Assembly (NCBI GenBank): GCA_019090895.1
Contig: JAHRVB010000199.1
Span: forward strand, 1 to 64,000
DNA length: 64,000 nt
Reading direction: 5' to 3'
From: Kangiellaceae bacterium
GTDB lineage: Bacteria > Pseudomonadota > Gammaproteobacteria > Enterobacterales > Kangiellaceae
This document shows, one piece after another, positions 47,520-56,716 of the stretch. The notes under the pieces were generated by a model that was not told where the DNA came from, made no database searches, and worked only from the letters and a program-made list of their open reading frames with translations. Each line of letters opens with the position of its first letter. Position 1 is the first letter of the stretch. The position numbers and the translations under genes are program-made.

Positions 47520-49700
47520 ATGAATAAACCTAACTTTGTACTCTCGGCGCTCGCTGGAGTAGGGATTACTGTTGGATTGCTCGGTTGCTCAGGAGAAGGT
47601 GCAAACCTGCCGCTTGAGTCCCAAACGCAATCGGTTCCCGTAAGAATGGTCGCGAGTTATGCGCCATCAACCGGCACTTTCCCTTTACCAAATGACCTAG
47701 TGTTCAACGGCACTGCCGATTTAACATTGAACATTCCCGTTGCAGATCCTGAGGATTTTTCGGATCCTTCTGTTGCTATTAGCGCGTTAGACGGTTGGTC
47801 TGCTGTTGCTCCATTTTCAATCTCTTTTGCAAGTGCTGATGCAAGTGTCAGCCTTGATGCAAATTCTGTCGTGGGCGGAAGTAGTGTACGAGTATTTAAG
47901 GTCAACACATTTAGGGCAGACGTTGTTCCTGGAATTCCTGGTCCAACAGGCCCTGTTACTGGCGTTGAAAGAGAGTTAACTGCCGGGCTTGAATATGTTG
48001 TTCAAGCGACTAGTGCAACCAGTGTAGCAATCGTTCCCACGGTTCCATTTGAGCAACAAGCTGCTTACATGGTCATTCTTACTAATGGTCTAATGGACAG
48101 CAATGGTTTACCGATTTTACATGATGCAGAATATGCGATTGCTCAATCAACCAATCCGATAGCCGAAGATTCTGTTGTCGCAGGTTTAGAAGGTGTACGA
48201 CAGTTAGTCAACGCAATGGAAGCCGCAGCATCTGATTTTGATAGTGGCCCTGCTCGAACTGACATCATTCAGAGTTTTCAGTTTGTCGTTCAGTCGGTTG
48301 GTGCGGTCATGGAATCTGCTAAACTTGCTTACATAGACGGTCCTCTTTTGATGGGAGCGACTCCTGTAACCAGTTTTAGTAGCTTAGGGACTGATACTAC
48401 GCCATTTACTACCATTGGTGCCGCAGACCTTTATAAAGGCTCAATCGCATTAACTTATTTACTTGCAGCTCCTTCCGAGGAAAATCCGACAGCACCTTTG
48501 AATACCATGTGGAAAGCGCTGGAAATGCTTCCGATTGGACCTGAAGGAGCGAATGTACCTAATCCGTTTGGAGAGAATTTAACTTATGCTAATTCGTTTC
48601 CTCGAGCTAACGGTGTCGAACTAGCACCATTATTGGTATCAATGCCAAAAGCGGTGTTAGGATGTACTAAACCAGAAGATGGTTATCCTGTCGCGATATT
48701 TCAACACGGTATTACATCAAATAGAACCACTGTCCTCGGTATTGCTGACTCCTTAGCTGCTCCACCATCATGTACTGCTGCAGTTGCGATGGATATGCCT
48801 TTACACGGGATTGATGAAAGTAACCTGGTTCACCAAGGATTACTCGCTTTAGAGCTCGACGGTGTGTTTGAAGATTATGCTGCTGGCGGACTACGAGAAA
48901 GAACGTTTGGCGTCGATTATGTCAATAATGAATCGGGTGCACCAGGTCCCGATCAAATCGTTGATGCATCGGGTACTCATACAATTAATTTAGGTAACCT
49001 GTTAGTGGCTAGAGATAATAATCGTCAGGCAATCTTTGACCTTCTTTATCTTGAAAAAGCGATTGCTTATATGGATATTGATGGCGAAGGCGCTGACTTT
49101 GATGCAGATAAGATATCGTATATCGGTCACTCCTTGGGCGGAATAGTTGGAACCGGCGTTATCGCTTATTCTGACAATATCAAAGCCGCAGCACTTGTAA
49201 ATCCAGGTGGCGGAATTGCATTGATGCTTAATGGATCAGATTCATTCGGACCAAGAATTAGAGCGGGTGTTGCAGGTGCGGCAGGTATGACTGTTGAAGA
49301 CCCTGCGTTCCCGGCTACTTTATCAAAATTCATGTTCGCAGCTCAAACGGTTCTCGATTCAATGGACCCTGCAAATACCTCTGCACATGCCGTTGTAAAC
49401 GGAGTTCCAACTTTAATGCTGCAGAACTTAGGTGACTCTGTTGTACCTAACTCTGTTGTTGGCGCTCCGCTAGCGGGAACTGAACCACTAGCAAGGGTCA
49501 TGGCTCTAGAAACATTAGTGGCTGAAGAACCGGGTCTAGTTGCAGGTAGCCGAATATTCACTAAACTTAATGTTGGTGGACACGGTTCTGTTTTATTACC
49601 TGATGTAGCGACTGTTGAAATGCAATCACAAATCGTCAGCTTTTTATCAAGTGGTGGGATGGCCGTTCAGGTGGTTGACCCAACATTATTAGATGACTAG
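47520..49700 (+). CDS. VolA/Pla-1-type surface lipoprotein lipase
   Basis: A 726-residue lipolytic lipoprotein. The signal ends at lipobox LLGC (Cys23), followed by SGEG, a Ser/Gly/acidic tether like that of surface-exposed VolA of Vibrio. The N-terminal region is beta-rich (SYAPSTGTFPLPNDLVFNGT...), with FQHGITSNRTT near 394-404 as the oxyanion region and the nucleophile elbow GHSLGG with Ser538; a C-terminal His in VGGHGSVLLPD completes a plausible triad. Related enzymes cleave lysophospholipids or triglycerides. An intrinsic terminator follows. Confidence 0.85.
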   Translation: MNKPNFVLSALAGVGITVGLLGCSGEGANLPLESQTQSVPVRMVASYAPSTGTFPLPNDLVFNGTADLTLNIPVADPEDFSDPSVAISALDGWSAVAPFSISFASADASVSLDANSVVGGSSVRVFKVNTFRADVVPGIPGPTGPVTGVERELTAGLEYVVQATSATSVAIVPTVPFEQQAAYMVILTNGLMDSNGLPILHDAEYAIAQSTNPIAEDSVVAGLEGVRQLVNAMEAAASDFDSGPARTDIIQSFQFVVQSVGAVMESAKLAYIDGPLLMGATPVTSFSSLGTDTTPFTTIGAADLYKGSIALTYLLAAPSEENPTAPLNTMWKALEMLPIGPEGANVPNPFGENLTYANSFPRANGVELAPLLVSMPKAVLGCTKPEDGYPVAIFQHGITSNRTTVLGIADSLAAPPSCTAAVAMDMPLHGIDESNLVHQGLLALELDGVFEDYAAGGLRERTFGVDYVNNESGAPGPDQIVDASGTHTINLGNLLVARDNNRQAIFDLLYLEKAIAYMDIDGEGADFDADKISYIGHSLGGIVGTGVIAYSDNIKAAALVNPGGGIALMLNGSDSFGPRIRAGVAGAAGMTVEDPAFPATLSKFMFAAQTVLDSMDPANTSAHAVVNGVPTLMLQNLGDSVVPNSVVGAPLAGTEPLARVMALETLVAEEPGLVAGSRIFTKLNVGGHGSVLLPDVATVEMQSQIVSFLSSGGMAVQVVDPTLLDD

Positions 49701-49734
49701 TTTAGATTTGTTGTAAATATTAAAGATATAGAAG

Positions 49735-49760
49735 AAGCCTCGAATATCCGGGGCTTTTTT
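49735..49760 (+). terminator. Intrinsic terminator after the VolA-like gene
   Basis: AAGCCTCG and CGGGGCTT make an 8-bp stem (one G-U pair) with a 6-nt loop, running into six T. It lies 34 bp after the VolA-like stop and ends 15 bp before the acylase start codon. Confidence 0.85.
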
Positions 49761-49774
49761 ATGGGGAACACATT

Positions 49775-52171
49775 ATGATAAAAAAAATTCTAATTTTTAT
49801 TCTGCTACTTGCTGTTATTTCGTGTGCGGGAGCTTTCATTTATTTAAACGGAAAGCAACCGGTTCGCAGTGGTGAGCTTGAGCTATCTGGTTTAACCAAA
49901 CCGGTTAATGTTAAATACGACCATTTTGGTGTTCCTCATTTAACCGCTAGCAACGATAACGATCTCTATCGTGCCTTTGGTTTCGTCCATGCCCAAGATA
50001 GACTATTCCAAATGGAGATGACTAGAAGGTTAGCTCAGGGCCGGCTTTCGGAAGTACTAGGGAAAGATACAATTGGCGTTGATAAGCTGTTTAGAACCCT
50101 CGATATAGGCCGGTTTGCCGTCAAATGGATCGAGCAAATAAAACTGCGCTCTGATCCTAAAATGATTGAAGTGATGCAGAGCTATTTGGATGGTGTTAAC
50201 CAATATGTTGCTAATGGGACTCGGCCGATTGAGTTTGATATTCTTGGCATGCCTGATCACCTGTATACGCTTGAAGATATCGCCTCAATTTCGGGCTATA
50301 TGTCTTTTTCCTTCGCACAAGGATTAAGAGATGATCCACTAGTGCATCATCTTTCGCAAAAACTAGGTGAAAATTATCTGCAAGATTTAGGCATTCTTTA
50401 TACACCAGGTTTTGAACAAATTCCTGTCGATCCGTTGCTCACTGAAAACGTGTCTGCAAGTGTAAGTAAAGTCGTAGAAAGTCTTCAATCGGCTGGATTG
50501 GTCCACGGTAGCAATAGCTGGATCATTGCGCCCAGTCGAAGTGAGTCGGGCCAAGCTCTTTTTGTAAACGATCCCCACATTGCTTTTAGTCAGCCATCGG
50601 TTTGGTATGAAGCACAACTCAAATCGCCAGATACAGATGTCTATGGTCATTTTCTGTCATTAGTTCCGCTGCCATTGCTGGGTTTAACCAAAGAACACGC
50701 CTGGGGACTAACCATGTTTGAAAATGATGATATGGACCTTTATGCAGAAAAAGTAAACCCGGAGAACCCTGAACAGTATTGGGCAATCGATCATTGGCAA
50801 GACTTTGAAGTGCGTGATGAAATCATTGGTGTTAATGGAGAAGACTCTGTTATTTTTCAAGTACGTTCCAGTCGTCACGGTTCAATCGTTAATAGTATTT
50901 TTGACGGCGTTCCGGGAGGAAAGTACGGATTAAAATCTGCAAACCAACCGCTTGCATTGTGGTGGACTTTCCTTGATACCGATAATGATATGATGGAGGC
51001 ATTTTACCTATTACCAAAAGCAAATACCGTAGAAAAAGCTAAGCTAGCAGCCTCTAAAATCCATTCTCCTGGTTTGAATTTAATGTATGCGAATAAGATG
51101 GGTGATATCGCTTGGTGGGCAAGTGCTAAATTGCCGATACGTCCCAAACATGTTAACCCTAAGTTTATTTTAGACGGCTCAAGTGGTAAAGATGACATTC
51201 TGGGATATTACGATTTCTCCCATAATCCTCAGCAAGTTAATCCAGAATCGGGCTATTTGTATTCGGCCAACAATCAAGCCGCGGATATGGGGGATGGTTT
51301 AATTCCGGGCTATTATTCGCCGACCGATCGACCGACGAGAATCGTTGAATTATTATCCAAGAAAGAAAAGTTTAACCCGGACGATATGAAAAAGATGCTC
51401 ATGGATAATACGACACCGAGTGCAATCTTCTTTAAACATGTTTCACTGCCTGTTCTCAAAGCGGCTAACCTTAATAAAATAGAAAAAGCAGCGCTCGAAG
51501 AATTTAGTCGCTGGCAAGGAAACCACTCGCCAGGTGAAGTTGGCGCGACTATTTATAATCGATTTCGCATGGCTTTAATGCGACTCGCGATGCAGGATGA
51601 GTTGGGTGAATCTTTATACACCAATTTCCAATTCGGGTTCTTGATGGACCGATCTATTTGGCGAATATTAGACAAAGAAAGTTCGCCTTGGTGGGATAAT
51701 ATGAAAACGACTCAAGTTGAGACCAGAGATGAATTAATCGTCAGTGCATGGAGGGAGGCCACTCAGTTTTTAAAACAACGTTTTGGAAAAGATATCGATG
51801 AATGGACTTGGGCTAATGACGTGAAAATGGTCCACGAACACCCACTCGGAAGAGTTGCACCGCTCGATAAACTGTTTAATGTTGGACCGCTACCAAGCGA
51901 AGCGGGTATTGAAGCGATTAACAATCTAATGTTCGTGCAAGTCGGCGATGAACTAAAAATCATGATGGGACCTTCGACACGTAGAGTGATCGATTTCGGG
52001 GATATCGAAAACACGTGGGGAATTTTGCCCACTGGTCAATCAGGGATTGTAAGTGACCCACATTATGACGATCAAGCGGTGGATTATTCAAAAGGTAAAT
52101 TTAGACACCACTACATTACAGATAAAGATGTACTAGAAAATCTAGAAGAAGAATTGATTCTGGTACCTTAG
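49775..52171 (+). CDS. Penicillin-acylase-family N-terminal nucleophile hydrolase, probable lipoprotein
   Basis: A 798-residue Ntn hydrolase of the penicillin/cephalosporin/acyl-homoserine-lactone acylase family. Autocleavage would occur before Ser246 in the HGSNSW motif, giving an alpha chain (NVKYDHFGVPHLTA, GFVHAQDRLFQMEMTRRLAQGRLSE) and a beta chain; downstream NDPHI, DMDLYAEK and the NNQAADMGDG region hold the usual Asn and Arg positions. The N-terminus MIKKILIFILLLAVISC has a lipobox-like V-I-S-C (Cys17). Substrate not predictable. GGGGAA precedes the ATG. Confidence 0.9.
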   Translation: MIKKILIFILLLAVISCAGAFIYLNGKQPVRSGELELSGLTKPVNVKYDHFGVPHLTASNDNDLYRAFGFVHAQDRLFQMEMTRRLAQGRLSEVLGKDTIGVDKLFRTLDIGRFAVKWIEQIKLRSDPKMIEVMQSYLDGVNQYVANGTRPIEFDILGMPDHLYTLEDIASISGYMSFSFAQGLRDDPLVHHLSQKLGENYLQDLGILYTPGFEQIPVDPLLTENVSASVSKVVESLQSAGLVHGSNSWIIAPSRSESGQALFVNDPHIAFSQPSVWYEAQLKSPDTDVYGHFLSLVPLPLLGLTKEHAWGLTMFENDDMDLYAEKVNPENPEQYWAIDHWQDFEVRDEIIGVNGEDSVIFQVRSSRHGSIVNSIFDGVPGGKYGLKSANQPLALWWTFLDTDNDMMEAFYLLPKANTVEKAKLAASKIHSPGLNLMYANKMGDIAWWASAKLPIRPKHVNPKFILDGSSGKDDILGYYDFSHNPQQVNPESGYLYSANNQAADMGDGLIPGYYSPTDRPTRIVELLSKKEKFNPDDMKKMLMDNTTPSAIFFKHVSLPVLKAANLNKIEKAALEEFSRWQGNHSPGEVGATIYNRFRMALMRLAMQDELGESLYTNFQFGFLMDRSIWRILDKESSPWWDNMKTTQVETRDELIVSAWREATQFLKQRFGKDIDEWTWANDVKMVHEHPLGRVAPLDKLFNVGPLPSEAGIEAINNLMFVQVGDELKIMMGPSTRRVIDFGDIENTWGILPTGQSGIVSDPHYDDQAVDYSKGKFRHHYITDKDVLENLEEELILVP

Positions 52172-52237
52172 CTTTCCAAATCTATCATAGAGACTAAAAT
52201 CAATTCGAGTAAGCGAGGGTTAGACGTTAGCTATTTC

Positions 52238-52256
52238 GAATGAATGAATGAATGAA
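52238..52256. repeat. GAAT tetranucleotide repeat
   Basis: (GAAT)4 plus GAA, 19 bp, in the 89-bp gap between two convergent genes and 4 bp beyond the MshQ-like stop codon. It is flanked by a 7-bp inverted repeat TTAGCTA (52227-52233) / TAGCTAA (52258-52264). It is short enough to be chance but could vary in length. Confidence 0.6.
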
Positions 52257-52260
52257 GTAG

Positions 52261-55200
52261 CTAATTTCTAATTTCTCGCCAATAGATCACTCGGTCGCTG
52301 CCCCGATAATAGCCGAAATTTAAAGATGCATTTGTTGTGTCAATGCTATTATCTCCGTCCCAATCAAATTGCAACCATGGTTGGCTGCTCAAGTTATATT
52401 CGACCAACACGCTGCCGTAATTACCATCACCGGATGCGCTAAATTTTAGTCCATTAAATAAGGAACTTTGGCCGTTGCTAAGCAATTGTATTGCTGTTGG
52501 TGCTGATATCGAAGTCTCACCATCGTTAAGGGAATCTGTGTAGCTGGTGACATCAAAACTTGCATCAGTATCAACGTAACGGGTGCAATTATCGTTGCTA
52601 TTAATAGACCAACCGGTACCATTAAAATACTCGCTGGTTAATACCATTTCTAAATCATCGGTTTCTGGTCCATATGTATCTATCATTCTAAGTCGGCCAA
52701 GTCGAACTTCAATAGCATTTGAACTGCTGGTCGGGCTAGAAACACCATCGGAATCTGATGCATTAAGATCCAATCTCAAATCAAATAGATCGGTCAATAG
52801 ATCAGATTGATAATGGACATCGAGATCACTGTAATTGGATTCGCCTTCAATAAAGTTAAGAGCTGCTGAAGAAAAATTAACAATCCCACTAGCATTGGAA
52901 GATGCAGTGGCATCATAGCCTTGAATAGTGATATCCGACGCAAGCATTTGTGCAAAAGTTCCCGCGTAATTCCGAGTACGATTTCCTGAACTGTTCTCAG
53001 CCGTAATTGTGCCCGAAACATCAAACATCTGGCCACTTCGATCGAGTCCTGGGTTAATAGCATCGAAGAAACCCATGTAGGTAAAACTGCCGCATTGAAC
53101 AGTGATACTTGGTGCACTGATAGTAAAATGGTCGGGAATAAATCGACCAATATTGATTCGTTGTCCTGTTACGTCCTCACCACCACCTAAATAGTCGTTC
53201 AATACAGTGTCGATTTGTAACACACCCACTTCATCCCAGCTTTGAGCAAAAGTGTAAGTACCTTCATCGGTCAATCCCGGTGCTATAAAACTAGCGCTAG
53301 TGATGGAAGAACTTGACAAATTTCCATTGGAATTGGTCACTACCAAAGCTTGCGGTGTGAGGCTAATCGTATCGGATGTTAGTGAGAAATTAGGCGTCAC
53401 AGGGTTATCGCTCAGATCACCACCACTATCGGGAATACCATCACTGTTGGTATCTATAAATGGGTCGGGAATACCATCGTTGTTGGCATCGTCAGCAGCC
53501 TGCCAAATTACGCTTCTTAGTGTTGTATTAAAGGGCACATCTGTTGCTCTATAGACTGCGTCAGTTCCGCTAATTGCGTAAGGAGAAGTTTCTATTTGTA
53601 TGTCGAAACCAAATGGGCGGACTACAAAAGGAGCGACGCCACCGATAATTTCATCGAGGTTTCCACTTGGCGGGTCGCCTACATCAATTTCATCTTTTGC
53701 ATGAATTGATATTTCGCCAGCATCATCATATTGTGTTGCAACTGTTGCTATGCCGCCGACGAATGTAACGTTTTGAGGTGTTGAGCCAGCTTCATTTCCG
53801 GCAATGTTCGTTCCATCGATTGTTACTGATGTTGGACTGGTGCTTGGGGTTGTATAGCTTGACCAAAGATTAAGTGATTTCACTCCGGTGTATTCTTCGA
53901 TAACTCCGCACTCGGCTTGAGCGGGTGTTTGTCCTGCTGCAGTAATATTCAAATCGAAAGGTCTGCCAGCTACTTGTGTAGGAACAGGGGATGGGTTAAT
54001 CAAAAATCCAAAAGGCCGAAATACAATATCGCCCTCTAAATTATCGTCAAAAGTACTGCCTTCAACGGTAGTGATATTAAGTGACTCTGCAACAGTATCG
54101 CTTAGATATAAGACGATACTACCACCGTCTCCGTTAGAAAATTGATAGCTTGCCTGGCCGTCGTTATCACCAGGGGTATCCGTAAGTGTCCCCAACGCTG
54201 GGTCAGTACTGGCACCTAGTTCATTAACAGTTGCCCAATTTCCATTGTTGGTGGATGTGGTGAGTGTGATGGTACCTGAATAATCTGTGACTAAAGAACC
54301 ATCGGCATTTTCAGCTCGAATAGTTATTGCTTCTGGGAGGCAATTTATAGCGGCGCCGTCATGACCAATGGCAAAATGGTCGGGGCCACAGTTTCTAAGT
54401 CCGGTAATTTGCACATTATCGATGCTGATTGAGTCACCATTGTTGCCGTAGTTATTCTCTATTCTAAAACGTATTCTTGTATTACTCGACATATAAGGCG
54501 CTAAGTCATAACTATAGGTCCCAGAAAAGTCATCATTAAACGAATTCAATATTGTATAACTCGCGCCACCATCATTGGAGGCTGAAATGTCAAATCGATC
54601 GGCATTCGTTAACGAACCCGAAGTGTCCAAATCAAGGGTAATAAAAGCAGTGATATAACCGTTCAAATTTAGCTCTCTCTCTAGGCTCGGTTCACCCCCT
54701 GAATTGGGGCGGTCGTCCATTGTTAATTCACCACCCGATATTAATATATTACCGTTCGCGGGATCGTCATCGTCAGAGGTTTCAATCCAGTCTGAAGTCC
54801 AAGGTTGGCTCCCCGTACTATTGTTGTATGTAACGCTATTAAAACTATCTTCAAAAGTGAGGGTACATACACCAGAGTTCGTGCAAGGGCGAGTCTCATT
54901 CATGACCTGATTAACTTCATCGACAGATAAAAAGTTTTCGTAAATTCTAACTTCATCGATTTCACCATCAAAAAAACGTTCAGATATAGCTAAATCTTGA
55001 CCAACTTGAAGTGGGTCGTTGTTAATATCAAGAGTACCAGTTCTTGATGAGCGAGCTCGCTCAACACCGTCGATGTAAATGACTTGCTCACCACTTCGCC
55101 AGGTTACTGCGATGTGATGCCATTCGTTAGTGGTTAACACTGGGCCAGTCGTAGTTAATGTCGCCCATCGCCACCACCAATAAATTTGCCCTGATGAATT

Positions 55201-56424
55201 GATATGGAATTCGTAATTTTCATCTTTGGATAAAATGGACTTTAGTCCAGAGGAAGGAATAACATTTGAGTTGATCCATGTTGTCACGGTTAAATTGTCA
55301 GGAATGTCTAATAGCGAATCTGTAGTACTAGTATCGTCATCAAGCTGTATAAAACTGACAGAGCCATTGAACACGCCATAACTACACGTGCCGGGATCGC
55401 CGGCGATTGCAGGATCGACAATTCCAGTTAATGCTGTAAAGGCCGTGAGATGGAGGTCATTCCCAGAGGAGTCGAGTACTTCACTATTGGTTCCATTCCA
55501 AAACAGTTCATCAAATCGCCATTCACCAATTAGGCCAGATATAGTCGCCAATGAGCTGTCATCGATAGTTATAGAACCATCATTACCATCTACTCCGGAA
55601 CCTCCTGAAGAAGCACCGTCGGCACCAGCGGTAATCGAACCACTAACGTAGCTGGCAATAGCGGTATTTAAGTAGGAGCCACCGCCACCTGCTCGGCCGC
55701 CGGAGCCTCCTGCGCCACCACCAGAATACCCGCCGCCTCCGCCAGGCCAATAAGTAGGGCCTGCGCCACCTCCACTAGTAAAACCACCGCCTCCATCTGA
55801 AGAGTTTGTTCCACCTGCACCACCAAGCACAAAGGTCACTCCGTCGCTAGGGTCCAAGTCCGCAGGCTGTCCACCGCCAACGGCTCCAAAGTTATTTCCC
55901 GCCGAATTAATACCACCACCTCCGGCGGCGCCGTTCGATGCTCCACCACCTGCACCAGCCGTTCCCCCTGAGCCTGAATTTCCGCCGGTGCCACTGTCAC
56001 CATTGGTTGTGTCATTTGCACCTTGCCCAAAAGCGTTTCCACTGTTATCACCACCACCTCCACCACCGGCAACCATTACCAGGGTGTTATTGATAAATAC
56101 GCCGGTACTACCACCTCCTCCTGCGGCATTTGCTGCTAGACTTCCAGCGGCAACCACATAGCGAATAGTATCGCCTGAGGACAAGTCAAATACTCCTACA
56201 ATTGTTGCTCCTTGTCCGCCTCTAGTAGTCGAACCACCGCCGCCTTCACCACCAACTATTGTTATGCTTATTTGATCATCGGCCGGCAGGGTATAACTCC
56301 CGGTTCCTGGTGTTGTCGAGTTAACGACCTCAGTAGCATTTGCAAATCGCAAGTTCACCAGTGAGAGTAGGATGCAAAGAAAAACTAATTGGAATGGAAG
56401 AAAGAGTTTGCGAGATAAGTTCAT
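52261..56424 (-). CDS. MshQ-like surface protein: Gly-rich, LamG and DUF6701 domains
   Basis: A 1387-residue exported protein. A signal peptide (about 1-30) is followed by a glycine-rich block (about 50-290, runs of GGGG separated by Ser/Thr/Asn) resembling the ALK-type glycine-rich domain; a LamG/concanavalin-like domain (about 295-515, IGEWRFDE... to EIDEVRIYENFLS); a second beta-sandwich (about 525-670); an Ig-like repeat; two calcium-type DxNxDGxPD repeats; and a DUF6701 C-terminus ending SDRVIYWREIRN. This matches MshQ of MSHA pilus loci, but no other msh gene is nearby. Probably an adhesin or pilus-tip protein. Confidence 0.8.
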   Translation of the reverse strand: MNLSRKLFLPFQLVFLCILLSLVNLRFANATEVVNSTTPGTGSYTLPADDQISITIVGGEGGGGSTTRGGQGATIVGVFDLSSGDTIRYVVAAGSLAANAAGGGGSTGVFINNTLVMVAGGGGGGDNSGNAFGQGANDTTNGDSGTGGNSGSGGTAGAGGGASNGAAGGGGINSAGNNFGAVGGGQPADLDPSDGVTFVLGGAGGTNSSDGGGGFTSGGGAGPTYWPGGGGGYSGGGAGGSGGRAGGGGSYLNTAIASYVSGSITAGADGASSGGSGVDGNDGSITIDDSSLATISGLIGEWRFDELFWNGTNSEVLDSSGNDLHLTAFTALTGIVDPAIAGDPGTCSYGVFNGSVSFIQLDDDTSTTDSLLDIPDNLTVTTWINSNVIPSSGLKSILSKDENYEFHINSSGQIYWWWRWATLTTTGPVLTTNEWHHIAVTWRSGEQVIYIDGVERARSSRTGTLDINNDPLQVGQDLAISERFFDGEIDEVRIYENFLSVDEVNQVMNETRPCTNSGVCTLTFEDSFNSVTYNNSTGSQPWTSDWIETSDDDDPANGNILISGGELTMDDRPNSGGEPSLERELNLNGYITAFITLDLDTSGSLTNADRFDISASNDGGASYTILNSFNDDFSGTYSYDLAPYMSSNTRIRFRIENNYGNNGDSISIDNVQITGLRNCGPDHFAIGHDGAAINCLPEAITIRAENADGSLVTDYSGTITLTTSTNNGNWATVNELGASTDPALGTLTDTPGDNDGQASYQFSNGDGGSIVLYLSDTVAESLNITTVEGSTFDDNLEGDIVFRPFGFLINPSPVPTQVAGRPFDLNITAAGQTPAQAECGVIEEYTGVKSLNLWSSYTTPSTSPTSVTIDGTNIAGNEAGSTPQNVTFVGGIATVATQYDDAGEISIHAKDEIDVGDPPSGNLDEIIGGVAPFVVRPFGFDIQIETSPYAISGTDAVYRATDVPFNTTLRSVIWQAADDANNDGIPDPFIDTNSDGIPDSGGDLSDNPVTPNFSLTSDTISLTPQALVVTNSNGNLSSSSITSASFIAPGLTDEGTYTFAQSWDEVGVLQIDTVLNDYLGGGEDVTGQRINIGRFIPDHFTISAPSITVQCGSFTYMGFFDAINPGLDRSGQMFDVSGTITAENSSGNRTRNYAGTFAQMLASDITIQGYDATASSNASGIVNFSSAALNFIEGESNYSDLDVHYQSDLLTDLFDLRLDLNASDSDGVSSPTSSSNAIEVRLGRLRMIDTYGPETDDLEMVLTSEYFNGTGWSINSNDNCTRYVDTDASFDVTSYTDSLNDGETSISAPTAIQLLSNGQSSLFNGLKFSASGDGNYGSVLVEYNLSSQPWLQFDWDGDNSIDTTNASLNFGYYRGSDRVIYWREIRN

Positions 56425-56427
56425 TTC

Positions 56428-56691
56428 TTACGATACCTCCCACCGATAGATTATTCGAATAGGGTACTGACTACATACGAAGCCAATCTTTGAATTTGCT
56501 TGAATTGCGCACCCCAAATTAAATTCTTGGTTGTTAACGAAGAGTTTAGGGGCGGAAAAAATGCGGTCAAAATCGTCGGATAATAAAATGTAACTCGGGA
56601 CGGCCTGCAAATTTGACACAAACCATAAGCCAACGAACAGCAAAAATGGACGAGTTATTTTAGTCTGTGTTTTGGCCTTTCGAATTTTCAT
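56428..56691 (-). CDS. Small secreted protein preceding the MshQ-like gene
   Basis: An 87-residue product with a signal-like hydrophobic segment (about 14-30, RPFLLFVGLWFVSNLQA) and a 55-residue mature part with two cysteines (GCAIQ, FVCSQ). Its end PIRIIYRWEVS faintly recalls the DRVIYWREI ending of the MshQ-like protein, so it could be a remnant or small relative of that C-terminus. The stop lies 3 bp before the downstream ATG, whose GGGAGG site is inside this gene, implying coupling. Function not recognised. Confidence 0.6.
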   Translation of the reverse strand: MKIRKAKTQTKITRPFLLFVGLWFVSNLQAVPSYILLSDDFDRIFSAPKLFVNNQEFNLGCAIQANSKIGFVCSQYPIRIIYRWEVS

Positions 56692-56716
56692 TAGTGAATA
56701 GTTGCTATTTATAGAC

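Noticed and set aside
49775-52171. Calling the acylase a quorum-quenching AHL acylase
   Set aside because: The family includes penicillin, cephalosporin and AHL acylases, and sequence motifs here do not discriminate between them.
55550-56330. A CRISPR array or DNA tandem-repeat region
   Set aside because: The repetitiveness is codon-level glycine bias within one continuous coding frame; units have no fixed length or spacer structure. No CRISPR array was seen elsewhere in the window.
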